A stretch of 64,000 nt of DNA. Source: Juglans regia. Lineage: Eukaryota; Streptophyta; Magnoliopsida; Fagales; Juglandaceae. A model generated the notes under the pieces. The model saw only the letters and a list, made by a program, of their open reading frames with translations, did not search any database and was not told the DNA's origin. The stretch is taken from assembly GCF_001411555.2 (NCBI RefSeq), contig NC_049904.1, positions 28,657,370-28,721,369 of the forward strand, given 5' to 3'. Position numbers and translations under genes: made by a program. Of this stretch, positions 19,983-39,201 are shown piece after piece. Within the stretch, counting starts at the first letter, position 1. Each line of letters starts with the position of its first letter.

Positions 19983-22900
19983 TCACACTACTTGGTAATT
20001 CTCCGTGATCAACTGCGTTCTCTGAGCATACTTGGGAGGGGCTCCACCCTTCAGAGGTATGATATTCAGAACCTGCACAAGGAATTTACATTGACCATTT
20101 TATACAGGGCATTGAAAAGGGATGGACACATGCCAACATCAACCAAAAAAAAAAAAGGAAGAAGGGGAAAGAAAAAAAAAAGGAAAAAAGGAATATATTA
20201 ACAGATATTGAGTGGAGACTATAGGCTCAACTTTTCCTCAATGGCATCTAGAGGTCCAAACTTATCAATACAAATAACACTTCAAAGTAAAAGAAAAAAG
20301 GAATGAAAAAAGCATTAGATTATAAAATATAAAAATAAAAAAAGAAAGAACAAGAAAAAGGCTATGATTGCAACTGATGGGTAGGATCTCGTTTCAAACT
20401 GATCAACTGCCGCCATCTCAACCATAAACCATTAGTACCATTTCTCATAATGATACCGCAAAAGATAAAGCTCTTTACAAAAAAAAAAAAACTAGAACAT
20501 ATAAATAAAATTGAAAACTCGATCAATTGCAGTTAACAGGGGAATATTGAGTGCGGCAGAAGCAAAAGTATGTCACAATAAGAATCTTCACCAGAAGCAT
20601 AGTATATAACAACTTAAATAAGAAGGAAAACCAAACCTTTAGATCACTGAAAGTATTAGTAGCTGAGAATTGCACTGAAATAGGGAAAAAAACAGACGAA
20701 TCTGCCGCAGGAACAACAAACTCCATTGATCCACTGTGAAAGATTCAATAATGAGATGGAACCAACCAATAAGTACTTGTATTTAAGATATAAATAGAAC
20801 GGGAAAATCTGCAAAGAAAAAAGCTTTCCAAGATTTGCAAACCTGCGGTTCGAGTGATCAATAAGAAGTATGGACCATTCCAATATGGAATTCCTCGAGT
20901 CATACCTGCAAGTCAAAAGTGGTGAAAACTTCTGGGTAACTGAAAGCAGTGAATACATGGATGCTTTATTATAAGAAACCAAATTACGAACTACTTAATG
21001 AAAGCAATGGTAAGAAAGTACAAAGGAAAAACTAGGAAAAACATTTAAACTTAAAACTTCAGCCACGCCAATCCAGTCTCTGCTACCTTTATTATAAATA
21101 AAACACCTTATAAAAGCTACAAGTATCTCATGGCATTGTAACTTGTAACAAAACACCTAGTATTAGAGGATATTAAAACCTTGAGTCAAGAAATCCATAA
21201 TCTATAAGCAAGTTATGGTACCCATCAATTACTATTCATAGAATGGAAATTAAAATGGCAGAGAAAACATGGAATTTCTCACCTCCATTCCCCATCAATC
21301 TGCCTGACATTTGGAGCATCTCGAAGAGCTGGAAGAGGTACCGAGATCACAACACTTCGCAGATCAAACATTGACGAAGCTTCATATTCAATGCTGACAT
21401 ACGTATCATTTCCAGAAACAGAGGGCCAGCAGTTTACTACACATACGATGACTCGTTTAATTATAGCACACGACAAAAATAATATAACAGGAAGACAAGA
21501 AGGGTAAGATTTGAACCCACTGGTCAATGGCACAATCGACTCATCTGTACTTTGCATTCTCCACTTCAGAAGACCAACGCCTGCTGCATCACCAGTCTGA
21601 CCAGTGGGAAAAGGCCTATTTGGGTCCTTAAGACCAAGAATATTTTCATTGGAAAACAGTTCTTTGTTCATGTTAGGGTGCGTTTTGAAAAGGATGCCTG
21701 GATTTCCACCGGTTTCAATCTGAAAAATAAGGTATGATACATCATAAGTTGCATGATCACAATAATGAGCCAGAAACAAATTGTTAAGTCACACATTGCA
21801 GCAAAAATAACAATACAAATTAAACATCAGGAAAGAAAATGCAACTATAGAAGTGCCATGTCAAGGACAACACTTAGAATACAAATCAAAATACACACGA
21901 AGTAAACTAAGAAGTGCCTGTCATTTCCACTTTTAGTAAATTAAGCCACAGTTCACTTCATTTCATTATAGACCATAAGACACTGATGCAGGCTGGATTT
22001 CACCAAGAGAATATGGAAGTGGCATTTGGGTGAAGGTGTAAAAGACTAAAAGGGTGATCTTTTTTTTTTTGGGGGGGGGGGGTGTTGTCAGCTGGATAGA
22101 ACCAAAAAGCTAAAACCGATGTGGTTGGATTTTTTTTTTATAAGTATGAAGCAAGTTTCATTGATATGAATGAAAAATAGGCATAGCCCATGTACACTGG
22201 GAGTATACAAAAGAAAAACACATAAATACTTTCTAAAAGCACTACATTAAAGATAAGAAATCATGCACATTGTTTCCATTAATGACAATAGCTGAAAACC
22301 ATTGGAGTAAAGTGTGTAGAAAAAAATTTTGAAGCTCCGCCATTGTTCTCTCTCTATCTTCAAAACACCTCGTGTTCCTCTCCATCCAAATACACCACAT
22401 AATGCATAAAGGTATCATCTTCCAAACTGCTGCCACCTGGGGACAGCCTTGAATTCCCTTCCAGCAGGCAAGCATATCAGCCACCTTTGACGGCATAACC
22501 CAAGCAACATTCATTCTACTAAATATCTCATCCCACAACGCTCTTGTCTCTTGTTACTCTACTAAAGGGTTGGATAGTTTGAAGTCAATCACAGCGTTCT
22601 AACTTCATTTCTTTTTCTAGTTGCTTGAGTAGAAGTCCTTGGAAGTAGAATTGTGCATTTATGTGGGTTAAATTGAGTCCAATAAAGAGTTGGGGCGTTA
22701 TTGCCAGCAGGTAACTTTGAGTTTAAGTTTTTGTTGAAGTTTTATTTTATTGGGGGTTTTGTGTGGTTAACTATAGATGGTTCAGTTTCAATCGTCTTTT
22801 ATTGCTTTAAATTGGGTCAGTCATAAAGAATAGCATGGGGTATCAAGTTTTATTATGATTTTGTCATCAGAATTAACTTTGTTTTGGAGTCTTTTCTTTG

Positions 22901-25900
22901 TAGCCTACTAGGCAAGCTAAGAATAGTTTGGTCAATGATGGTTACTATTTTTCTATGAAAATAATGGAAATATTCTTGTAATCCCAAGATTTAGGCCCCA
23001 TTTGGATGGTGAAAGTGTTTTCATCTCATCATTACAACTTTTTCAAATTTCCACACAAAATATAATAAAGAATTTAACTTTTCAATTCCCAAAACAATAA
23101 TAATATTAAAAAATAATATTCTAATAATATTTTATTCAACTTTCAACTTTTATCTCAACTCATCTCATCTCAACTCACTATCCAAACGGCACCTTGTATT
23201 TTGTGCAGAAAAATAGTTTGATTGTGGTGTAGCAGATTCAGCTTCCCACCACACCAAGCTGCATGACACACCCACAAACACACAGAGTACCTGAACTTGG
23301 ATGTGCCCATCGTCTTGGTTAAGAATTTGAAGTAACAATGTTCCTTGAAGATCAAAATTACTGACTCCACCATCTCGTTTCAGCATCACATTGAGTTTCT
23401 CCTCAACAGTCAAAGTGATGGGATCAGTTAACGGTAAAGCAGCTGATCTGGACTGGCCTGCTTTTGGCTGCACATCCTCAAGAATAACTTCTCCTTCTGC
23501 TTTCAAAGATTCCAAGAACTGGTTTGTCTTTTGAGATTTACCAAGCTGCATACCAAGACCTTTAGGAGGAGCAGTGGCTGATGAAGGTGGACGACCTACA
23601 GATTGAGATAGAGATTAATCAGCAGTACATAAGAGTAGTACATAAAAGTAATGAGAAATGCTATGCATCAGCTACTATTTATTCTCACACCCCACACCTA
23701 TAGCTTTTTCATAGGTGTGGGGGTGTTTTTCATAGGGTGGGGAGTGTTTTTCATAGAGTGTGGGGTGGTGAATAATGGCTGATGAGAAGAATTTTTCAAG
23801 AGTAATATATATGCTCCAAAAAAGGAAAATAAAAAAGAAAACATGGATAGCTCGACCTATGGTTACAACGATGCAGTAAACAGAAACCTCAAAGTAGAGC
23901 AGTGCAAATGTTCATAATGGGTTATGATACTTGTTTCTAGAGGTTAGCACACAGCCCTACACATTAGTGAAGAATCGTGTACAAGAACCACTTATTTACA
24001 GCATACTCACAGATGATACACAAACTTAAAGTATTTAACACATATCACCATCATCTACAACTCCACATTGGCGCATCCTTGTATAATTGATGCAGATAAA
24101 TAGACACAAACCTTTAGACTTGCTTGAAAAGGATTCAATATCAGTGCTCAATCCAAAACCAGAACTACTTCCAAAACCACCACTGCCACCATCAGATATG
24201 CTCATGTCGCTAAAGCTACTCTCGATTCTTCCAGATCCCATAGACTGTAGAGACATAAACCCTCCTTTATCAACTCGTCCCTTCTCAATCTGCAGTATAT
24301 GTGACAAGAATCTTAGTAGGGATGGCTAACCACAGGAAAATAAAGAAAGACAAAAAATTAGGACAGGAGCCATTGCGGCTTGAAACTTGCCTTGCTTTTG
24401 TCAATCTCACTAGCTTTGCGCTTCATGACATCTTTGGTTTCATTGATCTTGCTCTGCAATACCATCTTGTGCAACTTCTCTTCATGACTCTCCATCTCAC
24501 AGTACTGCTTAACCTGTGCAACCGTAACATTTTCCTTGTGTCCAAGAGAGATGACTTCATCAAAAGCAAAAATCAACTCAAAAGCTGTCTTGCATATACC
24601 CTCTTCATCTAGAGAATAAGCATATTCTGGTACCTAGAATATTTAAGGAATAAGCTCAATGCATCTGTTTTAACATTTTTTGCATCAATATATTTTGAGC
24701 ACTTCTTATATTGAAAAGGAATCTGCATACCTCAGGAACTTCTGAAATTGTTTATTCTATAAGTAATAGAAGATTTTACTAAATTGTAAATATATTTTTT
24801 TGACCACCGTGGAAGTCCTAGTGTTGCACCCCCCTCCCCCCCCCCTTCCTCAAATTGTGATGAAGAGTACACAATGCTCAATATAAAAATTTCAAATTTT
24901 GAAGATATGGGTCGTCTAGTGGCCATCAATGCAACCATTGGGAGAACATCAAATTATACTGAAGAAATTTAAAGTTCCTAAACTGAAAATAAAACAACAA
25001 AAAAATATGCATAAAAGGATAAAATCAAAGCATGAACATGTCAAGCATAAAAGGATCAAGAGAAGTGGATCCAGCCAGACCCATGCAAGTAATGTTACAA
25101 ACCAGGCAACTACTTTCCCAAATATATTTTTGATAAGAACTACTTTCCTAAATATCAAGGATAGTTAGAAACCAAAAATCACAAACTTAAGTTAAGAACA
25201 AGAATATATAATATAAATAAACCATCGGGAAAAGGATACAAGCTTAGAGAGCAGCCTCAAAGTCTCCAAATCTTCAAGGATGTTGCTTTGTTTGTTTGTC
25301 ACAAGTAGCAAGTACAGAGTTTCAACTGGCTGGTAAACATAGCGCACATTTTCTGTCTCAACATACGTATGTTGTTTTCCAGTGCCTACCAACTTGGGAA
25401 AAGCCGCAAGAAGACCCTCAATTCTAATACGAGTCATATCCACAAACTGCCTAGAAACCAGCACTGCACAAAAAGGGGTAGAAAGATAAACAAACAAATA
25501 GCTCAAGGTAGTCAATCGCAAATCCTGCTCTAAACATAATCCATCAATGACTGACATAATTAAAATAAGCAAGACGTCCTTTTCCATCGATGGGGGAGAA
25601 AAGTTGAGAGAAAGAGAACATTTTTCATAAAAAGGTACATATATCGAGTATGAAAGTGGGTCAAATACTCAGATAAAAATGTCAACACACCAAATCGAAG
25701 AGTAAAAACAGAAGGATTTGAGGCTGTATGGTATCAAGTGAGAGCCAGAAAAAAACAGTATGTTGGAAATACAAATCAATCAAAACCCAGTAACACCCAC
25801 AGGCAGATTCTTTGAAGAATGCATAATCACTACCAATACCCATTATAGACTGAAGGTGATGCCATATACCATACACATCGAACTCAATCATATATCTCTT

Positions 25901-27346
25901 GTTGACAACCGGCGGGCATCACAATGATGTAGTAAAATGGCAATGTATCCCCATAAAGATTTAAAAAAAACTAAAGTAAATAATTTATATAGCATTAGAA
26001 AGAGAAACATGATAATGAACTAACAAAACAATAAAAGATTTCTAAAGAGGTGATGGTATTTGCAGTAATAACATCTAGGTGGGAAACCCTGATGCTGATC
26101 ATGGGGTTGTAAGACCAGTGGTTATGGCTCTAATTGTTTTTTTTTTTTTTTTTTTTTGGGGGGGGGGGGGTGGTGGTTGGTGCTATGGTGCAAAGTGATG
26201 GTGTTGGAAATTTGGTAACAAAGTGGTGGCAGGACAAAAGGAGTAAAACTTGGAAAACAATTAAATAGGTATGGGAAAAAAGAAGCTATGCAAGCAGGCA
26301 GCCACCTCTGTATTTTTCAACATCCATACTAAAGGAGTCGTAATACGGTCAAATGAAAAAGAAAAACCACAATCAAGTCTATGAGATGCATCACAGCAAC
26401 ATTAAGGTAAACGATGGTGGGGCTACACCCGGGGAACAACTCTTAAAAGGAAAATTGTAGATAGATAACTCAACTCAAAGAAATATATGAATGACATTAA
26501 AAAACTCACCTTTCCCCGTCTTGCTTATAATGGATGCAGCAAGTACAACCTATATCACATACAAAATGTGATTCAGAAGCACTACCATGCAAAAATAATA
26601 ATGACAACGATGATGATAACAATGATAATAAAATCCCACAATATTCCCACAGCATTCCCACTATAATAGTGGCTATAATACTTAAAAAGGTAAACAATCC
26701 ACAGTATTCCTACTCAGATATATATTATAATTATCGAAAGTGAAAATAATAAAGTAATATATACAAAAACAAGTGCTAAAGATGGAGAAACCAACCTTGG
26801 TCCAGTACAGAACAAAAAGTTTTACAGAATGCTTTAAGGCGACAAAATAGATAGAACCAGGAGCCTCTTGTATCATAGCATGTTTTAATTGAATAAAACA
26901 TTCAAGTATCCATTACATTTGATCTCAAATTTTTTATTACTTTTTTTTTTTCAAATCCAAATCACAAAATTTTCTATGTATTTTACTTACAAAATTATCA
27001 GCCAATCATGATAACTAAAAATCTGAAATACATATTTACAGACAACATAAGTCTGAAAGTATGATATAGTTGAATAAAATATAATATATTCATAAGTTCT
27101 AAACATTCAAGAAACAGCTAGTTTAATGCAACTTGGTCTGCGACTCTGCAGCAATGCAATATTTTGTTAAAGAGATAAAAGTTTTAATCAATCCTTGTAT
27201 CTCTTTTTTTATTATTATTTCTAATTAGATGTTTCTCTTGTATTCATCACGTGTATTTGGGCTATGCCTTTTGTTTCTATTAATGAAACTTTTTATGACT
27301 AATTCCAAACCTTGCAAACCCAACAATTAAAAAAAAAAAAATATTA

Positions 27347-27377
<31 letters not shown>

Positions 27378-27459
27378 CACACAATCCCATTAGGAACACA
27401 ACTCAAAGATGGAGAGATGAGTAAAAGACAGACAAAATTAGGATAAAAAAATTTACCAT
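19983..27459 (-). CDS. Coatomer subunit delta (delta-COP), 11 coding exons
   Basis: Delta subunit of the COPI coat, in the F-subcomplex, acting in Golgi-to-ER and intra-Golgi transport. Coding exons in order: 27459-27457 (ATG only), 26549-26510, 25463-25240, 24633-24391, 24289-24112, 23595-23291, 21719-21521, 21436-21283, 20905-20843, 20733-20637, 20072-19983. Phases all agree and total 1596 nt, 531 residues, the usual plant length. The N-terminal longin region includes [20 protein letters not shown] and [13 protein letters not shown]. The linker holds EIDKSK and a Gly/Ser-rich stretch. The C-terminal mu-homology domain includes [39 protein letters not shown] and [16 protein letters not shown]. 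The C-terminus is LITENYQVV. The start codon is the last three bases of its exon. The intron after exon 4 has a GC donor (aag|gcaagt). A 5'UTR exon probably ends at 28553 (cgag|gtaagt). Introns hold a LINE stub, two MITEs and a tail-only LINE insertion. Confidence 0.96.
22130..22567 (-). mobile_element. 5'-truncated LINE 3' end (zf-RVT region) in a coatomer intron
   Basis: Minus-oriented: T-run then ATAAGT at the left, and an open frame 22242-22538 encoding the C-terminal part of a LINE reverse-transcriptase polyprotein ([34 protein letters not shown]; the zf-RVT region and the segment after it). Flanks share GGTTGGAT at 22123-22130 and 22568-22575. The same protein segment occurs in the insertion at 32324. 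Confidence 0.8.
22994..23193. mobile_element. Tourist-like MITE (200 bp) in a coatomer intron
   Basis: Termini GGCCCCATTTGGATGG and TATCCAAACGGCACC are inverted. The left flank is TTA and the right TTG, an imperfect 3-bp duplication. The interior has tttttcaaattt and aataatattaaaaaataata blocks shared with the copies at 43883 and 60834 (opposite orientation). Confidence 0.8.
23651..23797. mobile_element. Fold-back MITE (about 147 bp) in a coatomer intron
   Basis: The left arm (gagaaatgctatgcatcagc..ctcacaccccacac) is the imperfect inverse of the right arm (gtgtggggtggtgaataatggctgatgagaagaa). Between the arms, cataggtgtggg, catagggtgggg and catagagtgtgg form a short direct-repeat ladder. Class unresolved. 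Confidence 0.6.
25126..25137 (-). mobile_element. Minimal LINE tail insertion (12 bp)
   Basis: The inserted atttttgataag is flanked by an 18-bp direct repeat (25108-25125 and 25138-25155, one mismatch, core actactttcc). On the minus strand the insert reads CTTATCAAAAAT, the same tail as the larger LINE insertions. It lies in a coatomer intron. Confidence 0.6.
27329..27383. repeat. Poly(A) plus (CA)n microsatellite
   Basis: A-runs followed by about ten CA units within the first coatomer intron downstream of the ATG. Confidence 0.9.
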
Positions 27460-28434
27460 CTTGGTTATGGAGAAATGAGAACCAACAAGCACCAGCTGAA
27501 TCCTATCAAATAAAAAATTGGTTAACCTTATAAATAAGAATCACAGCCAACTGTAAGACCAAAAAAAATGACCAATAATAGGAAACACAAGATCCTGGAG
27601 TCCTCACCCTTGTTCTCAGACGCACACACATACAACATATTTAGAACTCAACCATAGGCATTATCATTACATCAAAGCTGAACTTCGTTGCACAGAATTG
27701 GGTCCTTTGAATTGAAATATTCCAACTAAACAGTCTAATGGATTATAAACTGTCTAACAAATGACAATTCCATAAGTCCAAAAATTATCAGAACAAAAAA
27801 AATGGGTATTCCAAATCAGATCGGCGTCGCAATCTACAGAAAACTGCAGCCTTACACCACACACTAGTCACTATAGCTCTATTAATTAATATGAAATATG
27901 TTCTCAGCGTCCAAGGAAAAAAAAAACAGATAATAGAATCTTCGACGTCTGATAACTGTATCCTGGAACTATATTCCGTGGAAACAGAGTATGACAGACT
28001 GAACTAGAAGGCAAAAGCTTTAAAAAGTTTTATCCGGAAACTATTCTCCTAGGAAACAGAGTATAACAGACTAAACTAGAACGCAAAAGCTTCGAACAAA
28101 ATCCTATTTTTGAGATCTACATATAGTAACCTCAGATCTGCACATTCAGAACAATGTATGGGAATCTATAACAATCCGAAAAAGCCTAATTCAAGCACTT
28201 GGCCAATTGGTTTCCGAGAAAATGCAGGGAAACTAAACAAAAAACAGAAAGAAGAAAGCCTTCTAACCGCAGATGCGACTAAAGCTCACTCAACAGGGCA
28301 CAAATCAAGCTATTGACCTTAGTGATTTTGTGATTACAAGTAACGGAAGGTGACACGAGCCGTTGCGAGATCTGAGATTTATCCTCTTTTAGATTCTTCC
28401 ATCGTTTTTTCGGGAACCAAATGGAGAAAGGAAT

Positions 28435-28438
<4 letters not shown>

Positions 28439-28464
<26 letters not shown>
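28439..28464. repeat. (GA)n microsatellite in the coatomer 5'UTR intron
   Basis: Thirteen or so AG units between the ATG exon and the presumed 5'UTR exon. On the sense (minus) strand it is a CT tract close to the promoter. Confidence 0.9.
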
Positions 28465-28465
<1 letters not shown>

Positions 28466-28552
28466 GGAGAGATCGCTGAGGAAAGGAAATGCACGAATTG
28501 AGAGAGAACATCAAAGGGGGGAACGAAGGTTGTGATGTGAGGAGAAACTTAC

Positions 28553-28600
28553 CTCGATCTAGCTCTTCGTCCAAAATCTGAGGCAAGAGAGAAGGGAAGA
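28553..28600 (-). other. Probable 5'UTR exon of coatomer delta
   Basis: Minus strand: gaagagctagatcgag|gtaagttt is a strong donor at 28553. It would splice to the acceptor just upstream of the ATG exon (gattcag at about 27496). This implies a 1-kb 5'UTR intron. Inferred from splice signals only. Confidence 0.5.
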
Positions 28601-30074
28601 AGTTAAAAAAAAAAAAGAATATGGGAACTGAAGTTTGCTGGTTGACGGCCCGATCGGTTTAAGGCTCGCACGGTGACTCACTGAGCCGTTCGTAACATAG
28701 CCCCGCTCTGTAAGACCTTGGCGGCAAGTAACTCGTCGTTGAAGTCGAAACGAAGTGCCGTTCGATGCGAAATGGGATTGCTGTTTTTCAAGTCAACGAC
28801 ATGATGTGATACGTGCATTGCACACTCGAGAGAGGGGGAAAAAACACTTGTTTGATGCGTTCTAAGAAATTTTCTTTGATTTTCAGACCACCTTTTTATA
28901 AATAAAAAAAAAAAAAAAAGTGATTGTTTTTTAAGATTGTTTTGTTTTGTTGCGTTCCTTTTTTGTGTTATTTTTCAAGAAATGTTAATGTTTACATGGC
29001 GCCACATGGATTTATGACCGTGTGATAGATATGCCAACAATTTTCTGAGGAACATGTAAATCTTTGATCTCTTTCACTGAATCCCCCACAGTTCTGTCTA
29101 GACAATCAATTTGCCATGGCCTTCTCTCAATGTTTGTAGCCTTTTGTCTTTGCTTATCCACCACAACCCTCGAGCATTACAGATACAGAAACAATAATGC
29201 CTCTAATCATATCCCTTTTAGCAGAAGATAATAATGGTGTTTTCTTGCTAAGAAAAGAGTTAAAATCATATATAATAATAATAATAATAAATTCGCTGGG
29301 TTTTGAAGAGTGAGCAGATCTCAACCATGCGCAGTAAGAGCTAAATTTCATAGCCCAATTTTTTGTTTGATTGGTGAAAAGGGGGAGGAAAATGGGGGAT
29401 CTTATTTCTTCCAACTAAACAAAGCATATGTTTTTCTGGCAAAATAGCCTAAAAGAAACAATAGTCATGCAAAAAACTCCAAGAGGTTCTCACAAGCTAA
29501 GTTTTTTCAACGGGTGGCTAACTCGCATAGGAGGAACAATGCCATAGATATGTTGATGGTCAATAGAGCAGTTTCTTCCAACCAAATTGAGATCACAGGT
29601 CACATTATCTCGTTCACAAACAGTTAACCGCAATTTGTGTACAGAGCTTTCCTCATTTAGTGCAATAAAAAATATACTCAAATTCTACAGTTCTCAAGCA
29701 TCAACTCTAGTCAAATAATATCTATAAAGAATCCCTTCGATATGTTGTTCTTCCATTCCGTGGGCTATAATACAAATTCTCCTCAAACGTGGAAGGGGAG
29801 CCACTACTTCCTGCCTTCCCTTTCACCTTTTAACAGTTATTTCTCACCCCTACAAAACCTGAAGATTCTCAAATTCTTAGATAAATGCTTCCTCCTTATA
29901 AATGAATGCTGAAGGTAAAGGCTTGTATGCAGGTAAAGGAAATGTGATGGAGACTAGCAAGCATTAAGGCGACCTTCAGAATTAGTAGCATACCTCATAG
30001 TGTTGGCCCAGCAGTAATACATCCCTTGGACAATAACCAAATCTGGATTTGAGTACACTAGACATAAAATGTTC
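28601..30074. other. Coatomer promoter region and CDKD 3' flank
   Basis: Intergenic between two minus-strand genes. The first 250 bp is GC-richer and presumably holds the coatomer promoter; the rest is AT-rich and near 30 kb includes the CDKD 3'UTR. No coding signal supported. Confidence 0.5.
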
Positions 30075-36011
<5,937 letters not shown>

Positions 36012-38902
36012 TTTTTTGGTTCGGATTTTTATCTTTTTTTGTGCATGTAATTTATTTAACTCTCATATTAAATTTACTTGCTATGATGTGCGATGTTTGG
36101 GCTCAAATCGGAGAACTTTCGCGGCGGTTCGTCATTTACTCAAGAAAATCCGAGAATGTTAGGGCTCGAACATCGGGCAAGGGATCGGGTTAAAAAAAGC
36201 CAATGGAAGCTAGAGAGAGTAGAGAGACTGAAGCATAAAGGAAACGTATATATATTGGAAGAGTAATAATATATACGCAACATATTATATAATATATTGT
36301 ACAATAATATTATAAAATAATGATATTTTTGTAAGATGATGTTAATTTTATAAGATATTTTATAAAAATATCTATCATTTAAAACATAGTTATGTAAAGT
36401 ATTGTAAGAAATATTGTATATAAATCATTTTTTATATTAGAAAAATTCTAAACCTAGGCATAGACTCATGTATGTCCACAAACAACATCTTACGTGGAGG
36501 CAAATACACTGTTTTGAAGTAAACAAAACGGTACGTTTAAAAACTAGCCAAAATTGTATAAGTTTCTTCAAACGGTGCATTTTCTATTTGTGTGCGACAC
36601 CCATTCCCAACCCTAACCCTAACGCAACAAAGCTGTGTGACGCCATCCTAGATACTGATTCGCAATTCAGATTAAGTTGTGCGATGCATAACTACTAATT
36701 TGGAAGAAAGAGTTCCCTACCTTTTTTTTTTTGTTTTCCTTTTGTATTGTTGTCTTTTCATAGATGTTTGTTTGGTAAGATGCTTGTCTTTTCACAAATG
36801 CTTGTTAACCTTTCTTCCTCTCTTACTAGCCACATGAAATGAACTATTTTTCCTGTTTTGACAGTATATGAAGTTAATTGTACTTGTAATTATCTTGTTA
36901 AATTGGCTTGAGACAATGAGCTATGTCTTTTGCAAGTTGGGTCCTATTGGAAGTCAATTCAAGGTCCTCCACAAGAAAAAAAACAAATATGTTTGTTCAG
37001 TTTGTGTTCAATTGAAGAAATCTGAACCAAATGGCGAGAGATCTGACGCCGAGGAAGAAAACGAAATGGTGTTTGCCGCTGTGTTTTCTCCTTCCAAGCT
37101 TGAATGAACAAAGCTTCTTCCCGCTCGTTGCTTTTTCCCCCTTCTTTTTGTTTTTAATATATAATTGTTGACATGGCATTTTGCCACGTTAGTGGGATTC
37201 GTGGGTAGGCACAAACTTGTGTCTGTCTGTAGCCCTACTTTATATATTATCAATTTTGCAATTTATAAGGGTAGTTTAGTAATACAATTTTGCTATAGAC
37301 AACCAACATGCGAAATCGTGGGGAAATCGGCATGCTACGTCAGCCAAAAAGAAGAAGAAGAAGATAACATAGACGAAACGAGAAGGGAGAAGAATTCAGA
37401 TTTCAGAAGCCAAAGAAAACCAAAAGAAAAGGAAAATCATAGATCTCTGCATAGTTAATGTGGATTCCAAAACTAGGTAGCCTTAAGCTTTTCCATTATA
37501 TGAACTTGAATCTTGAGAGTAAAGCACACCATTTGAAGAAAGAACAAGTCGAAGAGAGAGGGAAAAAGGAGCCTGAATCCCAGATCATTTGCCCCCAAGC
37601 TTGAACTTGTAAAGATGAAGGCTTTCCTCCCTCTCTGTGTAATCGATTGAGCTCTATCTTTCCTCTCTCTCTCTCTCTCAATAATTTCTTCTTCGTCTTG
37701 TCTGTTGTGAAGACTGGTCCTTGACTCCCTGGGATGCGCTTGTGTGATTGGCTTATTTGTTTTGGTGGGTGGTTTTGGGTTTTTTCCCAATTATATTATC
37801 TAGGTTTTGGTTGATTTTAGATTTGGGAGTTCAATTTTGAGTTCTATTTCTTTGTGGCTATGTTTTGATTTATAATTAATTTTTCAATTGTGGAGCTTGG
37901 TTGGCTTTTCTTCTAGTTTGTAGACATGGGTTTTGGTCTATTTTAATTTTAGATTTCAATTTCGAGTTTTTTCATCTTTGATTTTAATGGATTTGTATCA
38001 ATTTGGCGTTTCCTCCATGTCGATTCTAATCTTTGGTTATTGTTCTAACCCATTGAAATCTCACTAGTCCGAACCAGATGCCAGGAAGGCCATATCCTCT
38101 ACTGCTTACAAGCTAGTGAGGAAAAAAACGAGGGCCTCGTTAATGAAACAATATGTGAAAAAGGATACCAGAAAAGCATGAAGCAAATCTCTACCAGCAG
38201 GATAAGTGCACCCAAGGAGAAGCATCCACTCATTGACAAGCTAATAAATTTAAAGAAAGGAAAATGAAAAGAACAAATCACGGAGGAAAAACAAAAGAAT
38301 ATGAAGAGAAAAGTAGAAGAATAAGATGGAGGAAAAAATTGGTTAAAGTCTATTTGCAGCCGACCACGTAGGCTTTTTCTTAGTAATATAGAACTATATG
38401 GGCTTAAGTAAGATTGGACTTGGACTCGCAACGCCCAGACGTAAATCCCAGCCCCTAGGTTCATACTAGGCCCATCCCGATTTTACACGTTCAAATTTCA
38501 AAAGATGGAACTTCCAAACACCAAAGACATGACTACAAGAAAACTATTTATTTATGGTTATTTATTTCTTGTGAAAATGATTATTTCTTATTAAACTTAG
38601 TCTATTTTTGTCATAAATAGTCATTTTTGTCACAAATAATTCGTCACAAATGACTATTTCCAACTAGAAGGTGAAAGGTAGACATGCTAGCAATTGCATC
38701 TTGAAAAGCTTCCAATCACATTGCCTTGCTCTGCAAAGAGACATGCCATTTGTATGAATGATGTGATCACAATTGTGGTCATATTGCAATGCATAATGGG
38801 AAAAGTTAGTTGCAGAAGAAATAGCTAGCTGGCTTTTTAAAATTGAGTAGAGTAGAGTAGGCGCGCGCCATAGGTGCACAGGTGAAATTTGAGAGGCTTT
38901 TT
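36012..38902. other. CDKD promoter and intergenic spacer
   Basis: 36012-36240 is the CDKD 5' flank. A telo-box-like ACCCTAACCCTAAC lies at 36609-36622. A (TC)n run is at 37662-37679. At about 38500 a sequence actacaagaaaac resembles a CACTA-transposon terminus without a matching partner. Small frames at 36868-37107 and 37473-37790 show no family resemblance. No gene supported. Confidence 0.5.
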
Positions 38903-39136
38903 TGTTGAAGATACAAAGCCTTAGTCTACGGCTTATCATATGCTTACCATATGTGACATATTTGACTTTTAATTCTAGGCTTAATTCTAGGAATATTTCA
39001 TTGTATCAATTTCCTCCTACTTGCCATATATTTTGTAATCAGTCTTTATGATTATTTGATTTGTATATTGTAAATGGTTATAAATAGAATATACTTACCA
39101 CTTTGCAAGTGTGGTGGTTTTCATCAAACACTCTCA
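38903..39136 (+). repeat. 5' LTR of the copia element
   Basis: Starts TGTTGAAGATACAAAGCC and ends AACACTCTCA. It holds a TATA-like ggttataaatagaatat near 39075-39092, likely the promoter. Matches the 3' LTR except for three transitions. Confidence 0.97.
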
Positions 39137-39201
39137 TGGTATCACGAGCCTCTCTGGTTTAACAGCCACCGCTCCTCTTTTTTTTTTTTTTTTTCTTTTC
39201 C

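Noticed and set aside
22242..22538. 98-aa minus-strand ORF as a host gene
   Set aside because: It is the C-terminal LINE polyprotein segment of a truncated insertion, with poly(A) tail and target repeats.
36609..36622. Telomere-like CCCTAACCCTAAC as an interstitial telomere
   Set aside because: Only about two units, consistent with a plant telo-box motif or chance.
36868..37107. 79-aa plus-strand ORF upstream of the copia element
   Set aside because: No recognised domain, unclear start context, and no splice partners; not supportable as a gene.
37473..37790. 105-aa minus-strand ORF with RERER-type stretch
   Set aside because: The charged run is the translation of a CT microsatellite; no other support.
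38494..38660. CACTA element starting actacaagaaaac
   Set aside because: No inverted partner end found, so no boundaries can be given.
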